Below, piece by piece: positions 53,001 to 64,000 of a stretch of 64,000 nt of DNA (position 1 is its first letter; the number at the start of each line of letters is the position of its first letter). This stretch comes from Larus michahellis. Lineage: Eukaryota; Chordata; Aves; Charadriiformes; Laridae. Where the stretch lies: positions 7,953,001 through 8,017,000 of the forward strand of contig NC_133903.1 in the NCBI RefSeq assembly GCF_964199755.1, in the 5' to 3' direction. Under the pieces are notes generated by a model that was not told the DNA's origin, ran no database searches, and saw only the letters and a program-made list of their open reading frames with translations. The position numbers and the translations under genes were made by a program.

Positions 53001-55289
53001 TAGCTCTTAAACTCCGCATACAAATGGGGCTTCTACTCCCTGGCTTACAGACAATGACACAGCAGGAGAAAGCCATCCCGGAGAAATGGGTGAGGCCAAC
53101 GCAGCCCAGCTGAGCTCCAGGGAGCCCCACCTCCAGGCCGATTGGAAAGGCTGGGGACTGGCAGAGCAGCATCCTTGGGGTGCTGAGCCCACTGATGGGG
53201 GGCGCAGATGGGTTGGGATGAGATCAGACAGCGCTCGATCCTCAGATGTTCCTTATCACAACAGGGGATGCAGCCTTTTCTCCTGCATCTGGGTCTCGGG
53301 TGAGATTGGAAAGAGAGGTGCTTCTTCTGGAAACAGCAGATGCTTCATGTATAACTGCAGGTACCAAAAAGTAAAAAAAAAACCCAAACCAAAGAGTGTT
53401 TCCCAGGGGTCAGTGTCCCCTGCACCCGCGCTGGGTGCAAGGCAGGGGCTGCCTCACCGGCTGCACTCCGCGGTCGGTGCAGCGGAGGGGTGAGGGCACG
53501 TGTCCGGGAGAGAGCGGCTGGAGCGCATCCTGCAAAACCATGGCTGGGTGAAGGGCTCTGGGGCATAGGGCAGGTACCAGCTGCAGGAGATCCCAGTGTG
53601 ACGCCGCAGCTAATGGGACTCCTGGGTACCAACAGGGAAATATCAAAGACACATCCACAGAGAGGATGTTCTCTCTGTACAGCACCAGTGTGACCAGTAA
53701 CATCCGCGCTCCCAGCAAGGTGTTAAGAAACTGCAGAGTCCTGGCAGGAGCTGCGAGAGCTGCTCGAGGTCTGAAAATCTGCCACAGAGAGGGAGTAAAG
53801 AGGTGAGCCTATGTATCTTGTCAAAGAGGGGGTTAAAAGATCACTTGATTGTGGTCTCCGAGTACTTGTGTGTGGAAGTCTTTGCTTATGGATGGTATAA
53901 CAAGTTGTTTAACTGAGACAGATTTTAGCTGGAAATAAAGCACTCATTTTAACAAAGGGTGGAATTAGTCTGGGAACAATTTACTGAAGGATGCGCAGAA
54001 GGTTTTAAAAACAATGGTACAAATAATGCTTGATTTCAGCTTGCCCTTACGGAGGGTGGTGTAGCCATCGCAGGGGAGGCTCGAGGGTCTGCGCAGTGCG
54101 GTCCTGCTTCTGGTGGTGCAGAGCCATGCTGGGGAGAGAGGAGACCCGTGCCTCAGGGGGGAGCAGGGAAAAGCAAGGTTTACCTGCAAGGCTGTTCCCA
54201 TCCCAAGCCCCACGCAAGCAGCAGTTTCCCGGGGGGGGAGGGCAGGAGCCCCCCAGCCTGCTGAGCAGGAGTGGCCAAGAGCCCTGGCTCTGGCGGTGCT
54301 GGCTCCACAAGGTGACACAAGTGCTGGTGTGACAAGCAACCCCGCAGCGTGTCCTGGAGTGCTCCCACCAGGATCTCAGCTCACCCAGTATTTATTCTCC
54401 TTTTTTGAAGTGTAAGCGCAGAGGCAAAAGTACCTGCGTAGAAAGAGCTGGATGAGGCCGTTATCGCTAAGGGATTAACGGCTGCTGGTGACTCAGAACT
54501 AAGATGACTCAAAGAAAGGCAGCATCCAAGGGATAAAGTCAACCACCACGGTCTCATCATCAGCCAATTCCACAAACTCAGCACCGTCTCCTGAGTGATT
54601 AGTGCAACCGTGCAGGGAGTTTGCAGAGGAAAAGTGCTCCGTTTTGGCTCTCCATCTCCTGAAACTTGGTGGCTGTATCTTGTGATAGCTGCCGTGCACG
54701 GCCAACCCGGCCTGGCCGGGGCTGGGAAAGGAGGGCCCGAGAGGATATAGAGAAGGGGCCTTTGATCCCTCTAATTAACTCTGATTTAAAATGTATTATG
54801 AAGCCGAGAATTAGGAGGAAAGCTGGGGTTGCTTTGATGTGCGTGGGTGGATGCGGCCAAGAGGCTGCACAGAGGGCAGAGATTAGCCCGGGCAGGAAAG
54901 GTTTGAGGCAAGGACCTGGGAGCGGAAGGGGTCATCAGCACTGATGGGGACATGTTGGTGCTCCCGCTGGAGAGCCCGGGAGGAGCGTGGTGGCACTGGG
55001 GAACAGTACAGAAGCCGAGGAGTTCCCGCTCAGTTGTGGTCCGGCAGCGTTTGCTCCCTGCGCAGAGGGCTCTGATGCTGCAGCAAAGCCACGTCTGCCC
55101 GGTGCCAACAGGAATCCCACGTTCTCCGTGCGCACTCGAACGAGGGCCCTGGGAAAAGCTGTGTGCGGGGCTGCACTCTGCATCAACCCTCGTTGATTTT
55201 GCTACTAGATGTGACTCTGTGCGTTCACAAGGTGATCTTTCCCGCCTTCCCTAAGGGAAACAACCACCCAGAGGAGGCACCAGCACCTT

Positions 55290-55660
55290 TCTCAGCAGGT
55301 GTCTCCACGGCAGCCGCCCGCAGGGACCGCCGGGGGCTGCAGACCCCCCCGGCCCCCGCGCTTCGGGCGGTCAGCGGGGTTTGCTGAAGGACGGGGGTCA
55401 GAAACCCTGTCGGTCACCCAGGAGCAAACTCGCCCCCGGGGTCCGGGGGCTTCTGCAGCTGGAAACGGCGCTTCGCTGGACGCTGAGCCCCTGCGGGGGG
55501 GGCCGGCCCCGCGGGGCACCGGAGCTGCCGCCCGCCGCCGCCGGTCCCTATCCCGGTGCTAAAATGACCTCTAGTGGCCGGTGGGGACCGGGACCGGGAC
55601 CGGCCCGCGGCGAGCTGGCTCCGGGAGTGGGGCAGGCTGGGGCCGGGGGGAGGCCCGTTC
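55290..55660. promoter_or_regulatory. Small isolated CpG-rich patch
   Basis: About 370 bp dense in CG dinucleotides within otherwise ordinary intergenic DNA, over 20 kb from CACNG3. It could be an orphan CpG island or non-coding RNA promoter, or just a GC-rich patch. Overlapping Arg/Pro/Ala frames on both strands are compositional. Confidence 0.35.
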
Positions 55661-58600
55661 GTTTTCTTAAAAAAAACAAACAAAACAAACCAAGCAAAGT
55701 GCGAACCCACCCCCTCTCCGTTGCTTTCCAGTTGCCGTGGAAATATACTCCTGCTGCCCAGGCTTGGATTCCTACAGGTCATGGACCAGCTCCATGAACC
55801 AAGGCTCCTCTTTGTTACCCCAGTGTCACGTTGACTCTGGAGCCTACTGACGGCGCTGGCACTGGTGGGACTGGCTGTTGGTTGCTTTGCTGAGGAGCAT
55901 TTTGGCGTACATTTACCTGCTCAAGTAGCACCAGCCTGTTCTGGGTAAGACTGTCCAGCTCCCCTCCTGCCAGCCTGGCCCCTGGCAGGCATGGTGGCAG
56001 CAGGAAGATGTGGACAAGCACCATCTCCTCCAGTAGCTGCCTGGTACTCCCCAAAGTTGGCTTTGGTCAGCTGCAAAAGTCCTTCCCCAGGACTGCTGCA
56101 ATGCCAGAGAAAATGAGGTGATGGGAAGAGCAGCCATGTGTTCCCAGCTCAGGTGTGAGTGCCACAAGAGCTGGTGTTGACCAGCAGCATGGTGCAGGGG
56201 GGGGGGGCGGGCACTGCTCTCTCCTTCCTTTGGTGCCTCTGTCTCCGTCCTCAGCTGGATGCAGAAGTGACCCTGTCCATGCAGGAGGGACACAAGAGCC
56301 CTGCTCATGAGTGCAGACCCTGAACTGTGGGGTAACAGCTATTTTGCGTGACTTCCCAATTGCTGTTGAAGTGCCAACACCTTTGCCTTTCCCTCTTCCC
56401 AGCATCATGGCAGCCTCGAGTCTCAGACTGAAATGGAGAGCTCTGAGGCTGAGTTTAGCCCGCTATGGGGCTAAACACGGCAGGTCTGGCCAGGTCACGC
56501 TGAGGACACTCTGGGTGGTGATCTCCATCTTCTGAATGTCATGTCGTAATGGTCCTTTATGGGAAAAGCCCAGGAACCTGTACTCTGGACCTTTAGGCTC
56601 CTCTATGCCTAGGAGACACCTTCATTAGCACACCACCTTCCACCCGGAGGCAGACCCAAAGTGAAGGTCCTCTCCTCCCAGCGGTGGGCCACCGTCCCCC
56701 GGGCTCAGCGGATCTGCAAAACCCCGGAGCCATTTCATGCTGCTGCTGCTGAGAGGTGTCAGACTCCGTCTTGCACGAGGTGGCAATGGCGAGTTAGTTT
56801 TGTCTTTTCTTTCACCGAGTGCGGTAATTAGTGACTTGAGATTCATTAAGCAGCAAGGTCACCCCTGGTGCTCTCCACACTGACAGTGGGGGTGAGATTC
56901 AGAGGTACAATGAGCCAGTATCTTCTCAGGGCCAGAGAATTCCCTAGAGGAAGGGGAGAAATCCCTGCCAGGAGTGTAACCCCTCTCTGCGCCTGAGATT
57001 CGGGGTGCAGCGAGCTGGCAGGAAGGCTGAACTCTGCCAGCCTCACAAGAAATGCCAGTGCTGCTTGTTTTCACACTGATTCTGCAATGCCAGACCCAGA
57101 GGTGGGCTCATCTTGTGGCATCATTTTGGGATGGGATCAAAGGAAAGACCTCTCTCGCTTTAACCTGGGATGGCGACCCAGGGAGAGAGCCATCCCAACA
57201 GGACAGGCTCCGTTCTGGAGTGCACAGTGCCAAGTCTGCGAGTCCTGCATACTTTCAGGCGTGAGCAGCAGTGATCCCAGGGGAGGCACATTAGGGGGAA
57301 ACTTACTGATGAAGTTCTTTATATGGCTTTTGTGATATTTTTTCTCTGATTATTACAGAAAAAGTCACTTTTACCCCAGAATACTGCTCACGCAGGGAGG
57401 AATTGTTTGTCCTGCTGTACCTCTCCTGATTCATTTTGTGATGCTGGCAAACCCCTGCTGAGGAATCAGCTCTCATCTTCTTTCTGACTAGTTGATAGGG
57501 TCAATTTTCTTCAACTTAGTACAAAAGGTAATAAATTCAGACATCCATGTAAGTTCATGACAAAGGGTGCACAGATTGAAAATTGCTTGCCCTTGCAAGC
57601 AATTGTTTTGCTTCTATCTGTTGTGTCTCACATCTAGGGCTTTTATACTTTGATATTCCTGTGAACACAGCGGCATCGTCCCCCCAGGGCTGGCGTGGGC
57701 TCAGGCAGGCTTGGCCCAGACACTAACCATGGTAAAAGATACTATCTTATGAAAATCCAAAGTATTGCTTTCTGAGCCGGGCACCTGGGAGGGGTTGGGG
57801 GTCCCGGAAAGGTTGTGTGAGCAATCGACTCTGCGGTCTGGGCACACTGTCACCACGATGCTCCCCAGCGGGTGGCCAGGCTGCCCCTCCAGCCGGGACA
57901 CCACCACTTCCCAGGGCTCGGAGGTTTCCCAGCCCCTAGATGACAACTCGTGCCCAGCTGGGGATGGAGATGGAGCACTTGCTCACCAAATCCTCCAGCT
58001 GAGGAAGCCAAGACAAAAACATGGGTTTCGTTTCAGCTGGTACAGCTGCCTGGGTGGAAGAAGCAGGGGCTGGGAAGAGAGAGGCTGCAGAGGCGATCCC
58101 TGGGGAAGCCAAGTTGGAGCAGTGGGGGGATGAAAGTTGTCATTTTCTCGGCATCCAGGGGCTGTTTTGCACAGGTATAAGGTACCAGTGCCACGCAGGG
58201 CGGCAGGGAATCAGCAGCCCCAATTTATGTGCTGAGGAAGGCATGATGCAGAGCGCGGGGACCCTCTGAAGCTGTCTGGCACTGCCATCTTACACCTGTG
58301 CAGCTCTGGAGTTACAGACTTTCCAGTCTTCTAGTGCACTTCAAGGCTTAATTAACGTTTGAGAAGCAAATTACAGATGAAAAGCACAAACATGTAACAA
58401 TCCCAAAAAACAAGTCAGTCAGGAAGAAGCTCAACCCATAATGATGCTTTGCTAGATGTTTTCTGATGACAGGCATGCGTTAAAGTCCAGGTTTCTGCTG
58501 CACTGGGGTGTCGAGCAGGGACAGAGGCTGCCTGCCTGCAGCGGGGACGTGGCCTGTCCGTGCAAACACAGCTGGGCCAAAACGAGTGTCTGCTCTTGCC

Positions 58601-59032
58601 TGGGATGCCAGATTTCAGCAGAGACACCACGCTTTTGTTCACAGGCTGCATTGCAAAGGAGCTGTAGGGACAAGTGGTCCCAAAACACCTGAGCATTTTT
58701 GATGGTCTGCGAGAGCAGTACCAAATCTGTGGGGAGAGTTAAATCCCTCGTTCATCTTGGGAAATATGTGTGGCATTTCCAAAAAGACCAAAGACAGTCC
58801 TGTGAAATCAAACTGCTATTCCATGTCTTAGGATCTCGAGGTCCTTCTCTTTTGCCCGTTAATTATTTCTTCTCCCTTTCACTTCATAAACTGCGGAACA
58901 GTTCCTCACGGATATCCGTAATATTTATTAGCATTTAAAATAATAAATAACACCTTACTTGGGCCCCCTGGACCCATTCGTCCCGGCCAGTGCCACCCCA
59001 GAAGCCATACGTCAGCAGAGCAATGGTAGTGT

Positions 59033-59059
59033 GATGATGTACGATGCTGATACATCATC
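59033..59059. other. Perfect 9-bp inverted repeat with 9-nt loop
   Basis: GATGATGTA (59033-59041) and TACATCATC (59051-59059) are exact reverse complements around CGATGCTGA. A short hairpin or dimeric binding site is possible. It is too small for a microRNA precursor without extended pairing, which is not seen. Confidence 0.6.
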
Positions 59060-60900
59060 CAAGCCTCAGGACTCTGATGCGGTGCTCCGTGCAGGGCTAT
59101 CGCTCCGGTTATAGATGGTGGTGCAGCCCTGACCATTACGAACGACTCCGATGGATCCTAATCTTTAACGGATTGTCCTGGTTCTGTAATGGATTTTTTC
59201 ATTAAAAAGTACCTGGGACAGTTTACGGGAGGGCATGCAGAGACTGGGGGGTGAGAAGGCTCTGAGGAGCTTTATCAAAACCAACTTCCACATCTGGGTA
59301 AGTAGTTTGAATTCAGACAACTAAATAATGGCCAAGCTGGGCAAGCCACTGGGCAGCTATGGGGGATGTAACTCTGGGGTAAAAGGAGCTTGCAGTCTTT
59401 CTCCAGTTCCCAAGCATGGGTGTAAATGTCGTAGCCGAGCTCCTCCTTCCCTCTCCCAGCAGAAGGGCCAAGGATTCAACTAGGGATGTTGGCAGGGCAC
59501 AAAATAAGCGAATTCTGCTTCATCCCGTAATTATTCTGTATTGTCCTGAGAATAACTGGAGGATTCAGAGCTCCCCAGCTGGGCTATCAGGCCAGCACAT
59601 TTCACACGTATTTGCCAGGCAGTGCCCCAAACTCCATTTTTCAGTCTTGAATCAGGACAATGGCATGGGATATTTATTAAAAACAAGAGGATGCGTTTTG
59701 ATTAGCTTTGGTCTGATTCTGAGAAGTTTCTTCTAGTTACGGTGGCAAAGATGAGGAAGAGTCTGGATTTCTTTCTCAGCTGATATTATTGTCTTAGCAA
59801 AGAAATCTGGAGGGGTTGGTAGCCTGGGGCATGCTCCTCCCCTCCTGCATGCTGCACTGGCATTTGGGATTCTCTCTCTGCCCTTGCAAAGGCATTTCTC
59901 TCTTGGGAAGCTTTGGGAATCACGAAGCCAGAAGTTAGAAAACTCCAGCGACTCCTCCTGGAAAATATCTCAGGGGTTTAAAAATGCCCCTTGGGAATCC
60001 CAGCCTCCTTCCTAACCCAGAAAGGCGCCCGAATGGGGTGTGAGCAGGTGATGGGGGCTCTGCAGTGCACAGAGCAAGTGGGGTCTCTTCTCCCTCTGCA
60101 AATAGATTATCCTTTCTCCTGTTCCCATCAGCTGAGTGTGACCCAATGTTAATGGTCCTTTGTCTTTTATGTGACAAAATCCCCTTCCCTTTCTCCCTTC
60201 AAAAAAGCGTTTTTTGAAAGATCCTGGTCTGTCTGCTTTTGTGCGTTGTAGCTGGAAAGGTGTACTGCAGACAGCTGGGGACTCCCGCTGCGTGTGGGAG
60301 AGCCTGGCTGCACGAGGCTGGCTCAGATCCAGGATGATCAGCGTTTTAAGGGACTATCAACAGAATTGAACAGAAATCAAAATCCCACAGCTAAAATATG
60401 GAACTAGAACCAGCAAAGAGTGGCAACGGCTCAAGTGAGGACCTCCTCACAGAAGACCACAATGCCGTATCTGAGTTCTAGCTTTGGTTTCAAAAAGCAT
60501 TAAAACCAGAACCTTTTGGAGTCCTTGGAGTATCCTCATCATGCCCAAGGGACCAGACTTAGAGGTGGAGGAAGCTGGTCAAGATCATGTGTGACTCATC
60601 CACTGCTCTGAGTTTTAATGCAGTATGCAGAAGATTACACTGAATTATGATGATTTGCTTTTTGTTCTTAAAGTCTGTGAGCATTTGAGTAAAGACAGCC
60701 AGAGCTCAAGCAACTGTGTGTGTGGGGTGCCACTCTTGGGGAGTACGTTGGTTTGCAGCAATAAACATAAACAGTTTGTCAATATAAAGACTAAGATGGA
60801 AATTTGGAGAATGTGATGTGTTGCCATCCCTGACGTGCTTACTGACTGTGTACAGATGTTGGCCTGCTGGTTCCAAGATCTGCTTTCTTCCTTTAGTCGG

Positions 60901-62398
60901 CAATGCAAAAGTGCAGACATTTGCATGATATTCCTCTTGGCTAATTAGATGCCTTCATTTGCCACCCTCTAGGCTCCAACTTTTGATCATTGTGGTCAAA
61001 ATGTAATAATTTATGAGTGGTAATAAGTTGGTGTGACGTGGTGGGGAGACACTGTTCGGTGTGTGCACGCGGAGCGCAGAGGAGCTAAGTAGGAGAGAGC
61101 AGGAGCAGATAAAAATTGGAGTTTTAGGTTTTGTTTTGGGGTCTTTAAAGTGTATGAATGATATTGTCATTCTTAATTAAAGCTTTATCCAGTGCCTGCT
61201 CACAGCAGCTGTGCTGCCTCGGAAGCCGGACTGATGACACCGAACTGTGGGGACTGTGACTTACAGAGCAATGTGGATATTCCAGCAAAACTGGCCACGT
61301 GGGCACTCGGCTCTGCAGGCAGCGATTTGGGCTCTTGGTTTGCTCCAGCACCGAGCGCTTGTGGCAGAGCAATGTCCTTTTCTCTTGCACAGAACTCACA
61401 GATTAAAAAAAAAAAATAAAAAAGTAATAGCAGAGTCTTTGCTCCTGACAAAACAAGCTGAAGAAGGAAATGCAAATACATTCTTTCCCACTATACCAAC
61501 CTGCTTATTTGCATGTCCTTTCCCAACAGACCGGCTCCTGCAGCTCGGAAGCTACTAGAAGTATTTTGTCCTTTCTGTTTTTAAGGGGAGGGGTTGTTTC
61601 TTTTTGTATCGTTCAGTCGTACAACAGGTACTTTGCAGCCGCTGGGGAACAGTTCTGTCTCAGGCAGCCCCCAGAATGAGGGAATTCAAGCAGCACGGGT
61701 AACTGCGCTCAGCAAAAGGTGCGCAGCGCAGCACAACTCTGCATAGATAATCTGTTTCTAAATCGATAAAGTGGTAAATGAGATGAAGATCCCTACACAG
61801 CTCCTAACAATCCGTAACGGTAAAACACTGAAACTGCATTTTAAAGCAAATAGTTTCTCTTTATTGCCCTTTTTTACCTAATGTGTGAGTATGACCTAAA
61901 ACGGTGACAAAACTTGGGTAACTTACACTTTAGGTTGTTTTGCAGAACGTAGACAACAATTTACTGCTGAATGCATTTGAAGGCAAAAGAGTTAAAAGTT
62001 ACGGAAGTAACTTAAAGCTACAAAAATAGTCTTGATGCCAACAGGTGTGCAGCGAACACCAAGTCATAATGCTGTTCTCCTTTTTGAATGACTTTCAGAA
62101 CATAACCCAGCTCCCTCTGAAAGCCACGGGGTATTTCCTTGCCTCCCTAGGAGGTTCTGATTTTGTTTTTAAAGTTATAATTGTGGGTAACTTTCTTACA
62201 TGCTGCAACAGCAAGCTAATTGTTATGACGTGAGCGTTTCTGTAGAGTGTGGTAAATATCATCTAATAGGCATGTCAGACCTTTTGTGTAAGAGGAATTT
62301 GTCTGAGTAAAGATCCGGCAGCATTCCCAGGCACTGAGGATCTGGTCACACATCCTCCTCTGGGTGCAGCTGTCTGGCAGCTGCCCAGATTGCCCAAA
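60901..62398. promoter_or_regulatory. AT-rich intergenic block with three POU octamers
   Basis: Consensus octamers lie at 60919-60926 (ATTTGCAT), 61470-61477 (ATGCAAAT) and 61507-61514 (ATTTGCAT). The last two form a 9-bp inverted repeat (ATGCAAATA/TATTTGCAT) 27 bp apart. The surrounding sequence is non-repetitive and AT-rich with no coding frame. Enhancer function is inferred only. Confidence 0.3.
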
Positions 62399-62517
62399 TT
62401 CATAGAATCATAGAATTGCCTAGGTTGGAAGGGACCTTTCAGATCACCGAGTCCAACCATCAACCCAACACTGACAAAACCCATCACTAAACCATATTGC
62501 TAAGGACTATGTCTGCC
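62399..62517 (-). mobile_element. CR1 LINE 3'-end fragment, - orientation
   Basis: Starts with the reversed octamer tail (TTCATAGAATCATAGAAT), then GGTTGGAAGGGACC and a downstream part (CCGAGTCCAACCATCAACCC) that differs from the other copies here, indicating another CR1 subfamily. About 119 bp, 5'-truncated. Confidence 0.92.
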
Positions 62518-62948
62518 AAATTGCCCAGATTGCCGTCTATAACTGCTCTCGCCACCCTTCTGCCACAGGTTACTCCTCAGATCTCCCACCTCGGCTGCTC
62601 GTGGGAGCATCCCTTATCCTGCCTGACTGCAAATGATCAGCGTTAGCTTGAACGGCCCGAGCTGCAGATCATCACCAAGTCAGGTCATTTGGGCTGAAAT
62701 GCTTGAGGGAGCCACCAAGCAGGTTCTGCTGGGCTCTGGAGGGGAATTAACCTTGGGGAGGGCAGGGCTGGGCTGCGCTGTGGAGAGCTGGGAGGTGTAA
62801 AGACATCGGCCACCTCGGACGCATTATCTCTCGGTTGTGTGAGATGACCCTAAGGGTTCAGATATCAGACATTTCCTAGCCTAAAGTTTTAGATGTGTTT
62901 TTTTCCAAGCCCATTAGTCTTCACTGTTTTTACTTTAAAAATATACTT
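62518..62948. other. Spacer between two CR1 fragments, no gene
   Basis: Unique-looking sequence, AT-rich toward the end; nothing recognised. Confidence 0.5.
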
Positions 62949-63058
62949 ATCATAGAATCATAGAGTAGTTTAGGTTGGAAGGGACCTTAAAGACCTTGTT
63001 CCAACCCTTTGCCATGGGCAGGGACACCCCTCGCTAGACCAGGTTGCTCAAACTTGTC
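62949..63058 (-). mobile_element. CR1 LINE 3'-end fragment, - orientation
   Basis: Begins TATCATAGAATCATAGAG, followed by GGTTGGAAGGGACCTTAAAG, a small internal deletion relative to the copy at 50400 (the TCATCTAG block is shortened), then CCATGGGCAGGGACACC to AGGTTGCTCAAACTTG. About 110 bp, 5'-truncated. Confidence 0.93.
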
Positions 63059-64000
63059 TTTGGATTGATTTACTTGAGGTAGTGCAGCGCCAGCTGATAT
63101 TCAGAAGCTTTTCTCCGTAAAAACTTGCGGCCAGAGGATTAGAAAATAAATATTTTTAAAGTGAAAGATTGTATTTTGTAAGTTTGAATAAATGGATTGG
63201 ACGTGCAACCAGTACATAACTTTGAACAGCTGGGGGTTTAATCATGACACTAATAAAAATATGAAATCTACGAGAAAGTGACTAATATTAGTTGTATAAT
63301 TTAATTTTCTGCAGTATATTAGTGGGCAAATAACTTGTAAAGGAAAAATGAGGATTCATATAGAAATGTACATGGTATAAATTGCTTGATCTCATAAAAG
63401 ACTTAGATGCCTGGGAAGAAAGTGAAGTGTGCATCATAGATTTGTGGAAATAACAAATAGCTCCTTTACTAAAAAGCAACAATCTGCATAATGAAACATT
63501 AATAGATATTTTAAGTTGCAGTCATTGCCTGCATAATGAAAACTGTAAGGCGATAATGATTTTTCTGTCCTCATGCGGTTTATTTTGCTGTTTACACACA
63601 GCATTTAATTTCCTTATTCCTGCTCCTCAAGTTCTGTTCCCTGTTCTAATTAATTTCTTTCTCATTTCTAGTCCAGACTAACCATCCTTCCCTTTGAAAA
63701 CGAGAACAATATATAATCCTTTTGAAATCTGCCCTCAATTGTTTTTCCAGTCACCCTGTCAGACCTGTCTGTGACGTTAGGGTGATGCTCGGCTGCGTGT
63801 CAGTAGCGCAACTGCTTTGTAAATTCAGTCATTTGTGTTTTCGTGGGATGTTTTGAGATGCAGACATGAAGACACAGTAGCATTTTTATTTTTTTTTGCC
63901 ATTTCTGTCACCCGTGCCTGAGTGCCCAGGTCCGCCCTGCGCTGCTGGGTCCTCCCCCGCTTGGGTGCAGTTGTCCCTGCAGGACGGTGGCGTTGATGGT
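63059..64000. other. AT-rich 3' end of the window, no gene
   Basis: Strongly AT-rich to about 63720, then moderate GC. No coding frame, repeat family or RNA gene is recognised; it is compatible with ordinary intergenic or non-coding regulatory DNA. Confidence 0.5.

Larger units (their letters stand above)
53001..60900. other. Intergenic segment, no gene recognised
   Basis: Mixed unique-looking sequence. A GC- and CpG-rich patch at about 55290-55660 resembles a small CpG island, and a G-run occurs at about 56198-56212. A 9-bp-stem hairpin lies at 59033-59059. No ORF shows a known domain. Confidence 0.45.

Noticed and set aside
1..64000. CRISPR arrays, operons, insertion sequences or viral systems
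   Set aside because: This is vertebrate chromosomal DNA; no spaced direct-repeat arrays, bacterial-type gene packing or intact retroviral genes are seen.

Overview
The window is vertebrate genomic DNA, almost certainly from a bird. Seven fragments of the CR1 LINE family are present, most ending in the CR1-typical degenerate ATTCTATG octamer tail. No mammalian-type SINEs are apparent, the promoter is a very GC-rich CpG island, and introns 2 and 3 of the resident gene are short. I cannot identify the species.

One protein-coding gene can be supported: CACNG3 on the + strand. It encodes a type I TARP (transmembrane AMPA-receptor regulatory protein, gamma-3), formerly classed as a voltage-gated calcium channel gamma subunit. 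The four coding exons are 1221-1431, 28770-28853, 30972-31112 and 32458-32969. They join in phase through GT-AG introns to give 948 nt, or 315 residues, with the four transmembrane segments, the GLW...C claudin-family motif, an N-glycosylation sequon and a C-terminal TTPV PDZ ligand.

Layout: 1-1220 is promoter, CpG island and 5' leader, with upstream ORFs that overlap the start codon. 1432-28769 is a 27.3 kb first intron with no recognisable nested gene. It holds two CR1 copies, simple repeats, AT-rich blocks that look like non-coding regulatory DNA, and a compact array of a full CRE with E-boxes near 11.4 kb. 28854-30971 and 31113-32457 are introns 2 and 3; intron 3 contains a candidate alternative terminal exon. 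The 3' UTR follows 32969. From about 33.9 kb to 64 kb I see no gene, only five more CR1 fragments, microsatellites and AT-rich blocks with POU-octamer and homeodomain-like motifs. In mammals PRKCB lies upstream and RBBP6 downstream of CACNG3; no exon of either is recognisable here.

I found no undescribed multi-gene system. The observations most worth checking are the candidate alternative 3' exon in intron 3 (in-frame tail, stop and poly(A) signal), the overlapping upstream ORF pair, the CRE/E-box array, and a CR1 fragment bounded by 20-bp direct repeats. Most of the other long open frames are GC-rich or repeat-derived artefacts.
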